A DNA stretch of 29,415 bases, from contig JAGZRY010000004.1 of the NCBI GenBank assembly GCA_018381425.1, positions 1 through 29,415 on the forward strand. Reading direction: 5' to 3'. The notes beneath the pieces are model-generated. The model ran no database searches, had not been told where the DNA came from, and saw only the letters and a list, made by a program, of their open reading frames with translations. Position 1 is the first letter of the stretch. Each line of letters starts with the position of its first letter. Below, one piece after another: positions 16,039-24,244 of the stretch. Both the position numbers and the translations under genes were made by a program. The stretch is from Haemophilus parainfluenzae (lineage in GTDB: Bacteria; Pseudomonadota; Gammaproteobacteria; Enterobacterales; Pasteurellaceae).

Positions 16039-16350
16039 TTACTCCAATTGCAACACGATCTTTCCATCCTCAAAACTAAAACCACGTACAACATACTCGC
16101 TGGTTTTTGTCGTGATGACATCGCCAAGTTTTGGTTTGTAGCCCGACGAACGAAAAAGTGTTAGCGTGCGAGTCGTACCGTTAATTAAGTAGTCCTCGCT
16201 ATAATTCCCGCCCATTACCTTCGGCGTCTCATCAAGCACCGCCTTGTATTTTTTGCCGTTGATAACATAGACGGACATCATCACATCTGATATGACTTTG
16301 TCCGCCTGTGCGAGTGCGTCATCAAACGGACTAAGCGTTGATCTTGACAT
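16039..16350 (-). CDS. FII: Head-tail joining protein FII
   Basis: This is the head-completion protein to which tails bind. It is 103 residues (lambda FII 117). It starts with MSRSTLSPFDDALAQADKVI and continues MMSVYVINGKKYKAVLDE, as in the family. I chose ATG 16350, which overlaps the previous gene by 20 bases. A longer frame to 16389 would place an unrelated N-terminus inside the cement-protein gene. Its place before Z and U matches lambda. Confidence 0.82.
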   Translation of the reverse strand: MSRSTLSPFDDALAQADKVISDVMMSVYVINGKKYKAVLDETPKVMGGNYSEDYLINGTTRTLTLFRSSGYKPKLGDVITTKTSEYVVRGFSFEDGKIVLQLE

Positions 16351-16654
16351 CGACAGTATCCACGGTTGCACCGCTTGCGCGCCACGCAACGCCTAAGCGC
16401 TTGTTGCTGCCAGCAGTAATCGTTGCACCTTCGGTTGCTGACCAATAAACGATTGAGCCTTGTTTAATATCGTCAGCCACTTTTGCTTTAACGGTAAATA
16501 CACCAGTAGTTAAGCCAACACCAATCCCACCTTGGGCAACATCACTTTCTGCAACAACTGCAAGATTTTCGATAATCGCAACATCACCGCTCTTCATAGC
16601 AGCGGTCGCGGTAAAGCGTACTGTATTGCCATCTTGTACATAATTTTTAGCCAT
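16331..16654 (-). CDS. Capsid cement (decoration) protein, DUF2190 type
   Basis: This 107-residue protein fits the DUF2190 capsid cement family that stabilises expanded capsids, in the role of lambda gpD. The N-terminus MAKNYVQDGNTVRFTATAAM and the Gly/Val-rich middle (QGGIGVGLTTGVFTVKAKV) with VYWSATEGATIT are typical. ATG 16654 has AGGA 10 bases upstream. It lies directly downstream of the capsid gene, separated by a terminator that should limit its expression relative to the capsid unless antiterminated. Confidence 0.86.
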   Translation of the reverse strand: MAKNYVQDGNTVRFTATAAMKSGDVAIIENLAVVAESDVAQGGIGVGLTTGVFTVKAKVADDIKQGSIVYWSATEGATITAGSNKRLGVAWRASGATVDTVDVKINA

Positions 16655-16679
16655 ACTTAATTAATCCTATGATTTATTT

Positions 16680-16713
16680 AATAAAAAACCGCACTTCGGT
16701 TAAAAAGTGCGGT
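16680..16713 (-). terminator. USS-pair terminator after the capsid gene
   Basis: Two uptake sequences in opposite orientation, 16688-16696 and 16705-16713, form a 9-bp stem. The minus strand runs into TTTTTTATTAAA. Such inverted USS pairs acting as terminators are known in Haemophilus. Here it stands in a phage operon between capsid and cement genes. Confidence 0.85.
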
Positions 16714-16734
16714 CGTTATTTATGGTACGTTAAG

Positions 16735-18774
16735 TTACTTATTGGTAACTTTTACAATGCCACGGTAGTCAATCACGTTAACACCTGCATCAATGCGGAC
16801 TTTAGTAGATACGCCGTCAACAGTAAAGCCGTTTTGTTGCTCAATATATGGCGTATCAATGCCGTCAAGGTAAGAAACTTCAATTGCTTCTTTATTGATT
16901 AAGTACCAAGATTTCGGATCGGCGACTTGTAAACGTGCTGATTTAAGCGCTGGCACAATATCGCGGATTGGGTTGATGATGCCTGAGTTAGCGTCTGCAC
17001 CCTCAACACTTGCCGAGCCTAAAACTTGTTTAGCACGGGTGTAAAGCGATGTTGGCAACAACATAAATTCAGGTTCAATCGCCAATGGTTCACCACGGGC
17101 ATTAACAAAGCCATTCATCATTTGGATAGCTTTATCAATATTGGTTACATCCAATGCGGCATTATCAAATGAGTTTTTGTGTGAGGCATCAAATAATTTT
17201 TTACCATCTTGTGCAAGCGCGTTACCAGTCAATAATGCAAACACCAATTTAGCGATTGTTGCACGTGCAGCTTGTCCCATTTTTTCAGGGATTTTTGTCA
17301 ACAAGTGCATATCGTCATTAAGGATTGCTTGACGGGTAATGCTAAATAATTGCCCGTAAGTTGCTAATGCAACGCTAGCACCCTCATCACCGATTGTGCC
17401 GTAGGTGTACTCCTCACCCTCACCGACTTGTGGTAAGTAACCAAAGTCACCCAAGCCAACGCGTTTAGCCGCGCGGAAGTCGGTTAATGTTCCGCGTGAG
17501 GTAAACTGATCAAAGTTTTCCGCCGCAGTTTCCCAACCTTTAAGCAAGGATTTGTGTGCCACATCAATTAAAATCTGACCAAAGTCAGAGCTTGAGTGGG
17601 TAAACGCCAAGCCAACCATGCTCATTGCGTTATGACCGGACACGCTAATACCACGATCAACCAATGACGCACGGGCAAGCTCACGCAAGGTCATTGCGTT
17701 GTATGCGTTGTCTTTGGCGTCTGCTTTGTCTTTGTCGATACCTGCACGGGCCAACAAAGATTGTTTCACGCTGTCGCCAACGATATTACCATTTCCAGCA
17801 TACGCGGTAGGTGCTGCGCTTGGGGTTGTGCCTGCGCCAAGTTTTGCTAATAATTTGTCTTTGGCTTGATCTGCGGTAATTGATAAGTCACCCAAACACT
17901 CCACCAACAAATCACTGTGAGCTGAGCCAAACGGCGCAAATACAGCTTTAATGGCGGCGTTACGTTTATTTAATTCCGCCTGCACTTGTGCGGTGTTATC
18001 TACTGGAGCTGTCGGAGCTTGATTCACTGGTGCAGCAGGTGTTGGTTGTGCAGGTGTTGCTTGTGGTGCTGGATTAGCCCCAGCGTTGCCTTGTGGCTTA
18101 AACAACATGTTTTTAATTTCATTAGGCATTTTCTCAAAGTCCTCTAATTTTCGTGATTTAATAGACGCCATCGCCACAAGTGGTTTGGCTAGTTTGTCTG
18201 CAAATCCTTGTTCAACACATTCTTTCCCGTTGAGCCAAGTTTCTGCTGATAGCATTTCTGCTAATTCTTCAGGTGTTTTTCCTGTTTTGCTTGCGTAAGC
18301 AGGGATTAGCGTATTTTCTACCTTGTCTAACAGGTCGGCATACTTGCGCATATCCTCTGCATCGCCACCTTGGATACCCCAAGGCTTGTGGATCATCATC
18401 ATTGCATTTTCTGGCATGATTATTTCATTCCCTGCCATTGCAATAACGCTCGCCATACTTGCCGCCAAGCCGTCAATGTAAACTGTCACATTGGCTGGAT
18501 GATTTTTCAGCAAGTTGTAGATGGCGATCCCGTCAAATACATCGCCACCTGGGGAGTGGATGTGTAGGTTAATCTGCTTAAGATTGTTTCCGCAGTCTTT
18601 TAAGTCCTGCGTAAAGCTCGCTGCAGATACGCCCCAAAATCCGATCTCATCGTAAATTGAGATCTCTGCCGTATCGTTGGCCTTGGCTTTGATTGAGTAC
18701 CAAGACTGGTTATTCGTCTTTGTTGCGCTCGTTGCCATCGCCACTGGCGACAGAATCATCTTTTGTTTTGTCAT
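16735..18774 (-). CDS. Prohead protease / major capsid fusion protein
   Basis: One 679-residue chain joins a ClpP-like maturation protease, a scaffold-like linker and a capsid subunit. Residues about 25-200 are the protease: HSPGGDVFDG (73-82), nucleophile S106 in GLAASMAS and H129 in MMMIHKPW. The third position is probably E178, before TWLNGKE, where ClpP has Asp. Residues about 230-325 are rich in Ala, Pro and Gln with a helix, suiting a scaffold. From about 330 onward the sequence resembles Mu gpT-like capsid subunits (LTDFRAAKRVGLGDFGYLPQ). In lambda, protease C and capsid E are separate. The ATG 18774 overlaps the portal end by 65 bases; later ATGs at 18759 and 18738 are possible. Confidence 0.9.
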   Translation of the reverse strand: MTKQKMILSPVAMATSATKTNNQSWYSIKAKANDTAEISIYDEIGFWGVSAASFTQDLKDCGNNLKQINLHIHSPGGDVFDGIAIYNLLKNHPANVTVYIDGLAASMASVIAMAGNEIIMPENAMMMIHKPWGIQGGDAEDMRKYADLLDKVENTLIPAYASKTGKTPEELAEMLSAETWLNGKECVEQGFADKLAKPLVAMASIKSRKLEDFEKMPNEIKNMLFKPQGNAGANPAPQATPAQPTPAAPVNQAPTAPVDNTAQVQAELNKRNAAIKAVFAPFGSAHSDLLVECLGDLSITADQAKDKLLAKLGAGTTPSAAPTAYAGNGNIVGDSVKQSLLARAGIDKDKADAKDNAYNAMTLRELARASLVDRGISVSGHNAMSMVGLAFTHSSSDFGQILIDVAHKSLLKGWETAAENFDQFTSRGTLTDFRAAKRVGLGDFGYLPQVGEGEEYTYGTIGDEGASVALATYGQLFSITRQAILNDDMHLLTKIPEKMGQAARATIAKLVFALLTGNALAQDGKKLFDASHKNSFDNAALDVTNIDKAIQMMNGFVNARGEPLAIEPEFMLLPTSLYTRAKQVLGSASVEGADANSGIINPIRDIVPALKSARLQVADPKSWYLINKEAIEVSYLDGIDTPYIEQQNGFTVDGVSTKVRIDAGVNVIDYRGIVKVTNK

Positions 18775-20233
18775 TTGTCGTACCTGTGTTAGTTAAATCT
18801 GTGTCAAACTTGAGGCCAAATTTTCGGTTTTCCTCAACCTCAACTCTTCGTCTGCGTTTCACTTCTGCTGGATTGCTACCGCTTGCTCTTACGGCTTGGC
18901 TCTCGGTTGCTAAACCGCCCTTGATGCGCTCTTTCCATGCTTGCGCCTCTTTTGTTGGGTCAATCCATGGCATAACTGGCCCACTGTAAACGGCGTTATA
19001 AAGTGACGCTGGATCAATATCGACTGGCACCTCAATTTCGCCGCTGACAATCGCCATTTTTAGCCATTCTCGGTAAATCGGGCGTGATATGTGCGCAACA
19101 AAGGTATCCTGTAAAACTGCATAACCCTCAAAACTCTCAACCAGCTCTTGACGCTGGCTTGAGTAAGTGCCGTTATAGTCACGAGCAATGCTTGAGTAAC
19201 TAGAGCGAGTCCCCGCTGCTGTTGCCCTTAATTGACCGTTTCTAAAGATTTCAAGATTAACGTTTGGTCGGTTTGAGTTGATTAACCCAATATCTTCACC
19301 AGGCTTTAAATCATCAATGATTGCACCTGGAGCAATCTCAAAATCTCGCTCTGGACTGTCTGCGCTGTAATCCTCATTATCTCCGTAAAGTGCGGCATCA
19401 CCTTTTTTGATGTACATCGTAAAGGCGGCGGCAATTCGTGCGGCCACACGCTCGCTTTCCTCGTAGTCTTTTAGATCGGCAAGTCGGATAATTACACCGT
19501 GCAACATCGACACACCGCGTAACTGGTGCAGCCGCTTTTTAAACGCAAGATGCAACATATTTTCTGCCGGCACTGATTTAACTCGCCCGTAAGTGCGGTT
19601 ATTTTCTTGTGGGTTATCCATGTAAACACGGTAAGACACAGGACGGCGCCAAGTGTTAATCTCTATGCCTTGGATTACATTAGCTGTATCAGACTGCCAC
19701 ATAGGCACAAAGTCAGGCTCTAACGCCTCAACACTAAATGCAATGCCTGTACTGTGAGTTAATCCAACCACATAACCACGAACAAGCTGGATAAAAACTT
19801 CCCCATCACGTAGCCACGTGCGTAACAACATCCGCTCAAGTTCAGGGCGAGTAAACTGCCCTGTGACTTCTGGACGGATAGACCATTCCGCCCATTTTTT
19901 GCGGATTTGCTCCGCTAAATCCTCATCAACATCGCCAGTTAATTTAAGCGGTTGAGGTTCAATGTGAATTCCTCGCGAGCCAATCACACGCTCTTCCATT
20001 TTGTCTAAAATGCCGATCACAATATCGTGATTTTGGTCTAATGCCCGAGCCTGTTCTCGCAAACTTACCGCACTTTGTTTGGTTGCTATGTTAGCGCCTT
20101 GGCTTTCGCGTTTTGCCTTATGTGTACGGCTTGGCATTGCCGCCTCGTATGCATTCATCACATATCGGCTTTTTGCTCGCTGTGCGCCCCATTTAGGCGA
20201 GATTGCGGCAATTGTTTTATCTAATATTCCCAT
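18710..20233 (-). CDS. B: Portal protein B
   Basis: This is the lambda-type portal (Phage_portal_2 family), the dodecameric ring through which DNA enters and leaves the head. The 507-residue protein begins MGILDKTIAAISPKWGAQRA. It contains ALDQNHDIVIGILDKMEERV, GEVFIQLVRGYVVG and the segment ATAAGTRSSYSSIARDYNGT, all typical of the family. ATG 20233 lies 3 bases after the W stop, so translation is coupled. The C-terminus is highly charged and overlaps the protease start. Confidence 0.95.
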   Translation of the reverse strand: MGILDKTIAAISPKWGAQRAKSRYVMNAYEAAMPSRTHKAKRESQGANIATKQSAVSLREQARALDQNHDIVIGILDKMEERVIGSRGIHIEPQPLKLTGDVDEDLAEQIRKKWAEWSIRPEVTGQFTRPELERMLLRTWLRDGEVFIQLVRGYVVGLTHSTGIAFSVEALEPDFVPMWQSDTANVIQGIEINTWRRPVSYRVYMDNPQENNRTYGRVKSVPAENMLHLAFKKRLHQLRGVSMLHGVIIRLADLKDYEESERVAARIAAAFTMYIKKGDAALYGDNEDYSADSPERDFEIAPGAIIDDLKPGEDIGLINSNRPNVNLEIFRNGQLRATAAGTRSSYSSIARDYNGTYSSQRQELVESFEGYAVLQDTFVAHISRPIYREWLKMAIVSGEIEVPVDIDPASLYNAVYSGPVMPWIDPTKEAQAWKERIKGGLATESQAVRASGSNPAEVKRRRRVEVEENRKFGLKFDTDLTNTGTTNDKTKDDSVASGDGNERNKDE

Positions 20234-20236
20234 TGT

Positions 20237-20458
20237 TTAAAATCTCGCATATTTGATTCTGTGGCGTTTAACGCGCTGTCTTGTTTCTGCTAATAACTCA
20301 TTAAGCATTTGTTGATAGCGGTCACGTTGTTTAGTCCATTCTGACACTTGGTAAGATACAGATCGCCCGTTAAAGCTCACTTGGCTTTGTGCGTTTTCTA
20401 TTTTTTCGTCAAGCGTTCGGATTTTTTCTTCGAGTTCGTCTCTGTCGTAGATAGCCAT
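20237..20458 (-). CDS. W: Head-tail joining protein W
   Basis: This is the gpW family, a small head-completion protein that binds under the portal after packaging. It is 73 residues from ATG 20458 (lambda gpW 68): a helix with EELEEKIRTLDEKIENAQ-like character, a short strand SVSYQ, and a second helix QQMLNELLAETRQRV. A GGGGC ribosome-binding site precedes it. An upstream frame extension to 20482 crosses the terminator and is not used. It precedes the portal as in lambda. Confidence 0.85.
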   Translation of the reverse strand: MAIYDRDELEEKIRTLDEKIENAQSQVSFNGRSVSYQVSEWTKQRDRYQQMLNELLAETRQRVKRHRIKYARF

Positions 20459-20465
20459 TTTTGCC

Positions 20466-20499
20466 CCAATAAAAAACCGCACTTTTTTACGGTGCGGTT
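20466..20499 (-). terminator. Terminator after the Rha-like gene, with a USS arm
   Basis: AACCGCAC (20475-20482) pairs with GTGCGGTT (20492-20499). The minus strand then gives TTTTTTATTGG, leading into the W ribosome-binding site. One arm carries an exact USS (20476-20484) and the other arm overlaps the stop codon of the Rha-like gene. Confidence 0.85.
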
Positions 20500-21016
20500 A
20501 GTTAAGTAGTGGTAATTCGATTTGCAATTTGTCTTCAAAGATTTTTAACGTTGCTTCAAGTAACGGCTTTTTACCTTTCCATTCATTCAACGCTTTACCA
20601 CAAACGCTTGCTAATTGTTTTTCGGCTTTATGCTCTCCCAAAGCTTGATAATATTGCTCAAGCAATGTCATATTGCCAGATAACAATTGATCTTGCATAA
20701 AATTAAACGCTTTGATGTAAGAGATCTTAATTGCCATTGCTTTTTTGGTTTTATATCCCATAACCAACAACATAAAACCGTCTTTGGTCATCTCAAACAT
20801 TGGGCGCTTTTCGCCTTTTTTATCGATGTATTCAACGAGCTCAAAATTGAGCCGGTTAAATTCTTCATCGCCAGTTTCAAAAATCTCACGCAAATCACGC
20901 AATACATTTTTATGTTGTTTCCCAAAAACTTTAGCAACCATTTCTGATGTGGTAATTGTTTTTGCGTCTTTATTTTGTACAAATTGTTTAAAATTTTCAG
21001 GGTTTGCTAATTGCAT
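20498..21016 (-). CDS. Rha family phage regulatory protein
   Basis: This 172-residue protein has the Rha domain at about residues 15-105 (TTSEMVAKVFGKQHKNVLRD, then FEMTKDGFMLLVMGYKTKKA). The family is found in temperate phages. A known member interferes with phage growth in hosts lacking IHF, and most are thought to be DNA-binding regulators. ATG 21016 has a strong GGAGG site. It usually sits in early or regulatory regions, but here it stands between terminase and W and is bracketed by two terminators. It therefore looks like another inserted cassette. No promoter is evident between the upstream terminator and the ATG, so it may depend on late readthrough. Confidence 0.88.
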   Translation of the reverse strand: MQLANPENFKQFVQNKDAKTITTSEMVAKVFGKQHKNVLRDLREIFETGDEEFNRLNFELVEYIDKKGEKRPMFEMTKDGFMLLVMGYKTKKAMAIKISYIKAFNFMQDQLLSGNMTLLEQYYQALGEHKAEKQLASVCGKALNEWKGKKPLLEATLKIFEDKLQIELPLLN

Positions 21017-21034
21017 TTATAACCTCCAAATTCA

Positions 21035-21068
21035 GATAATAAAAAACCCCGACCGTTTCCGATCAGGG
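21035..21068 (-). terminator. Terminator downstream of terminase, upstream of the Rha-like gene
   Basis: On the minus strand CCCTGATCG and CGGTCGGGG (21060-21068 and 21047-21055) pair fully with two G-U pairs around a four-base loop, followed by TTTTTTATTATC. On the plus strand the same arms have two A-C mismatches, so it works on the minus strand. It is nearly identical to the terminator at 25235-25260. Confidence 0.85.
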
Positions 21069-21140
21069 CTTGAGTTATTACCGCAACATTCCCACCTTTT
21101 TTACAGGCTCGATATCTATCGATTTAAGGCTGTTTGGGAG

Positions 21141-23261
21141 TTAAAGCCAACCGCTTTTTTTGCCACCACCACCGTTTAGCCAATTACTTTTTGTTTTTGG
21201 TTTCGGTTGCGGTTTTACTTGTTCAATTTCTACCGCACTTTCAGCTTCTTCTTCCGGTGCGGTTGTCTCTTTTCGGATTACATCAGGATTTAATCCAGGT
21301 AGTTTTGCCCAGTATGGAACATTGTCCTCATCGCCCCACTTAATACGCTCATAACCACGCAAAATAGCGATCGCATGGGCATAGCAAAATAAGTCAAAAG
21401 CCTCATTGTTGCCTTTACCAGGTTTGCGCCACTTGCCGTCTTGTCCTCGCTCCTCGTAGGTCAGCTCATCAAAAAACCACTCCCCAAGCCATGATGGGAA
21501 ATGGATATAGTTAGCCCCGATAGTCTCACGACTTAATGCGTTACTAATGCGATCTTTGAGCTGGTCTGTTTGGAGTAAATACAGCGGCACATCACCGCGC
21601 GCTTTAGCGTGTCGATCTGAGCGAGAGGTGTTATCAGGATAAGTGCGAGAAATCAGTTTTTGACGTTTGGTGCTATCACCTTTGACGAGATAAACGCGCT
21701 TAGATAATCCATCGCGTTTGCACCTACGCCAAAACTTATAAGCATTATCCGTTACACCGTCTTCACCACCACTATCCACTGCCATTGCAAGGATTGGCAT
21801 AAATCCACCATCCAATCCCTCAATGCGATACTGCTTATTAAGCACATCGCTAATGAGTAAATCCCAGTCCTCAGGGTAGGCGGACGGATCAATTGGTAGG
21901 CTTTCTCCATCTGAATTGCTCCGCATTGATGATTTAATGTTGTATCTATCAATGAGCCACCGTTCGCTATTTTCACCATAGCCCACAATTTGGACGACAA
22001 AACGGCGATTCCGCCCACCCTGTACATCAACTGCAGCCAATAAAAAACGGCACCCATAAGGCACCGTTCTTTTTTCTGTATCTTCTCGCCGCTCCATTAA
22101 TTCATCACTTCGGCGTTGCTCTAATGCTGAGCGCGGTAAATAAGGCAATCCCCAGTCTGTATTTGTTACCGCTTTTAATGTTTCCTCACTACCAGTCATT
22201 TCAAATTCGTGCTCAGCAGTAAGTAATTTATAAGTCAACTGTGCCCAAGTTTGATAAGCAGCTGCCGGGCCCTCTAGCCAAAATGATGCGATACGGGAGT
22301 TTCTGCCCTCACCATGTATCACACCATCTTTATCTATCGTTTGCCCTTCTTTTAGCCACTTACCGCCGATATTTAGTGCGCGCTTTCTGTCAGGCTCAAT
22401 CAGAGTTTGACAGTGCGGACATTGCAAGCGAGCTTTTTCGCTCGCCTTAACATAATCAGTATCATCACGATAGCCGACCATATTAGCCATTGACGGCTCA
22501 AACCACTCGGAGCAGTGTGGGCACTGCCAATAAAATCTACGTCTATCACCACGATTATATAGTGACAAAATACCTGTTGTTGGCGGTGCCTCGTGAGTAG
22601 TTTTAGGATGATGTTTTAGATCAACAATATCTTTGCCTGGTGAGCTCTCTACAAGCGTCATACCGGCACTCATAAATGTAGTCGTCCGTTTTGACGCTAA
22701 ACTAAATCCGTCACCTTCGCCATCTACATCATCGGGCCAGCGGTCATAGTCTGTTAATGCAACGTATTTGTAATCGGATGATGACAATACGTTAATTGAC
22801 GGCCAACCGACCTTTAATAAATTACCTGCCCTAAAATATTTATCGTGGACATTGTTATCGTTTTTTCGTGGGCTTAATCTTTTAGTTATCTCAGGCGAGC
22901 ATCTAAAGGTGCGATCTAAGCGTTTTCGGCTGTGTTCGCTTGCTTTTTCTTGTGTTAACTGTACAAGTAAAAAATCAGACGGATCACAAATAATCGCATA
23001 AGTAATCCAGCCATCAATCAATCCAACTGTTTTACCTGTACGTGCAGGACCAACAAAAACGACAGCATCGTATTCTCGCGAGTTTAAACAATCCATTGGC
23101 TCAATAATGTAAGGCGCTGTGTTTTTATCCCATTTGACAGAGTTGCCACCACCAACAGGTACGCGCATATACTCTGCGACAGCCTCGGATACTTTCATTC
23201 TACGTGGAGGTTTAAGCAGATTTGCAATATCTCGTCTAATATCTTTAGCTGATGCAAACAT
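21141..23261 (-). CDS. A: Terminase large subunit (lambda gpA family)
   Basis: This is the packaging motor ATPase and cos-cutting nuclease, which docks on the portal. It is 706 residues (lambda gpA 641). An ATPase motif GPARTGKT lies at about 71-78. VALTDYDRWPDDVDGEGD (about 165-185) carries acidic catalytic residues, and Cys pairs CPHCSEW and CPHCQTL (about 245-280) suggest a zinc ribbon. The nuclease region includes FLLAAVDVQGGR and AMAVDSGGEDGVTDNAY (about 410-500). The C-terminus is a Lys/Pro/Gly-rich tail that may bind the portal. ATG 23261 has GGAGGAG. It begins 2 bases after the Nu1 stop. Confidence 0.95.
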   Translation of the reverse strand: MFASAKDIRRDIANLLKPPRRMKVSEAVAEYMRVPVGGGNSVKWDKNTAPYIIEPMDCLNSREYDAVVFVGPARTGKTVGLIDGWITYAIICDPSDFLLVQLTQEKASEHSRKRLDRTFRCSPEITKRLSPRKNDNNVHDKYFRAGNLLKVGWPSINVLSSSDYKYVALTDYDRWPDDVDGEGDGFSLASKRTTTFMSAGMTLVESSPGKDIVDLKHHPKTTHEAPPTTGILSLYNRGDRRRFYWQCPHCSEWFEPSMANMVGYRDDTDYVKASEKARLQCPHCQTLIEPDRKRALNIGGKWLKEGQTIDKDGVIHGEGRNSRIASFWLEGPAAAYQTWAQLTYKLLTAEHEFEMTGSEETLKAVTNTDWGLPYLPRSALEQRRSDELMERREDTEKRTVPYGCRFLLAAVDVQGGRNRRFVVQIVGYGENSERWLIDRYNIKSSMRSNSDGESLPIDPSAYPEDWDLLISDVLNKQYRIEGLDGGFMPILAMAVDSGGEDGVTDNAYKFWRRCKRDGLSKRVYLVKGDSTKRQKLISRTYPDNTSRSDRHAKARGDVPLYLLQTDQLKDRISNALSRETIGANYIHFPSWLGEWFFDELTYEERGQDGKWRKPGKGNNEAFDLFCYAHAIAILRGYERIKWGDEDNVPYWAKLPGLNPDVIRKETTAPEEEAESAVEIEQVKPQPKPKTKSNWLNGGGGKKSGWL

Positions 23262-23263
23262 AG

Positions 23264-23737
23264 CTACTCCTCCGATTTATTATCACCAGCCTGTATATGT
23301 AATGACATTTGCGATTTAACATCATCAATTACCTGTATTACACGGGTTAATTGTGACGGAGTTAATCCACAATCACGCTCTAAAATATCTGGCAATGTAT
23401 CAAGTGACTGCACCACTGCTTTTACTAAAAAACTCATCTCTTGAGCAACCTCAAAAGCAGGAACTAGCTCTCCAGTGTCGCGCTCATATTTAAGTTTTTC
23501 GTTTTCCGCTTGCCAAAATGCCCGTCTCTCAACGGGAGACAAACTATCAACATCACCCGTCATTTTTTCAGCAAGTCCGATTTTGATTAAATCAGATAGT
23601 GCATAGAGCTTTAATTTGGAGTTGCTACCAATAGCAGGAGTAAGCCCTGCAACCCGTTGTGATACGGTTTGGCGGTGCATTCCGACAAGTTCAGCAATCT
23701 GATTTATATTGAGTTTTAAGTCGTATAAATTATCCAT
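23264..23737 (-). CDS. Nu1: Terminase small subunit (Nu1-like)
   Basis: This protein recognises cos DNA and recruits the large subunit. The N-terminal 55 residues form a winged helix-turn-helix (NINQIAELVGMHRQTVSQRV). A charged helix follows (FWQAENEKLKYERDTGELVP) that resembles the Nu1/DUF1441 family, then a C-terminal helical region that probably binds the large subunit. It is 157 residues. ATG 23737 lacks a strong ribosome-binding site. It is the first gene of the morphogenetic operon, directly downstream of the candidate cos site, as in lambda. Confidence 0.9.
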   Translation of the reverse strand: MDNLYDLKLNINQIAELVGMHRQTVSQRVAGLTPAIGSNSKLKLYALSDLIKIGLAEKMTGDVDSLSPVERRAFWQAENEKLKYERDTGELVPAFEVAQEMSFLVKAVVQSLDTLPDILERDCGLTPSQLTRVIQVIDDVKSQMSLHIQAGDNKSEE

Positions 23738-23798
23738 AGCCGAGACCGTTAAAATGCCAAAAAGAGGAAAAAGATGATGATGCCTAAGATGTCAAAAA

Positions 23799-23840
23799 AC
23801 TGTCGAAAACCGCGCGCCCGAAACCCCGTGGAAAGGGGTA
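23799..23840 (-). other. Candidate cos packaging site
   Basis: Between the lysis genes and Nu1, where lambda carries cos, is the GC-rich minus-strand stretch CGGGCGCGCGGTTTTCGACA. Lambda cos has GGGCGGCGACCTCGCGGGTTTTCG at this place, so the GC-rich core followed by GGTTTTCG is shared. A small hairpin ACCCC/GGGGT (23823-23827 and 23835-23839) flanks it. The cut positions cannot be set from one sequence. The stretch 23738-23935 otherwise holds only the terminator. Confidence 0.6.
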
Positions 23841-23881
23841 TCCCATCAGGAGTACCTTTTAATTTTTAAAATCAATCAGTT

Positions 23882-23921
23882 AAAATAAAAAAAAGACCGC
23901 ACTTTATATTTAGCGATCTTT
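23882..23921 (-). terminator. Terminator after the spanin genes
   Basis: On the minus strand AAAGATCGC (23913-23921) pairs with GCGGTCTTT (23892-23900), including a G-U pair, followed by a run of nine T. One arm contains an exact USS (23896-23904). It separates lysis genes from cos and terminase. Confidence 0.85.
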
Positions 23922-23935
23922 TATTTCACTTGTTG

Positions 23936-24244
23936 CTACTTATTAATCTTTGTAGATTCAATCCACTTGTTAATGTTTGTTATTTGGCTAGCACACATAT
24001 CACGCTCACCTTGCACTATAATTAAATGCTCCACTGCCTCACCGTATGTACTACCCATAAATGGAGTTTTCACACAAGGCGTTAAGAAAGCTTGAGGCGG
24101 ATAAATGTATTCCGTCTTAGTAGTTACCTTATTAGTGCAACCGCTCAATAGCGTCATCATTAATACGAGTGCTATAACAAGGTTGTGTCTTAATAATCTT
24201 TCTAACCACTTGGATTTTGTCTTGGCTTGCTTGTTTGATTTCAT
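23936..24244 (-). CDS. Rz1: Rz1-like outer membrane spanin lipoprotein
   Basis: This is the outer-membrane half of the spanin pair that fuses the two membranes in the last step of lysis. A basic start (KSNKQAKTKSKWLERLLRH) leads into the hydrophobic LVIALVLMMTLLSGC, which is a lipobox with C36 as the lipidated cysteine. The mature part of about 67 residues includes YIYPPQAFLTPC. It overlaps Rz by 113 bases in another frame, the usual embedded or overlapping spanin arrangement. The start used is ATG 24244; a later ATG just before the lipobox is less likely. Confidence 0.86.
   Translation of the reverse strand: MKSNKQAKTKSKWLERLLRHNLVIALVLMMTLLSGCTNKVTTKTEYIYPPQAFLTPCVKTPFMGSTYGEAVEHLIIVQGERDMCASQITNINKWIESTKINK

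Noticed and set aside
23781..23869. Plus-strand ORF starting MPKMSKNCRKPRARNPVE across the candidate cos site
   Set aside because: It runs against all phage genes, covers the cos-like sequence, has poor coding character and no clear ribosome-binding site. The basic residues come from the GC-rich island.
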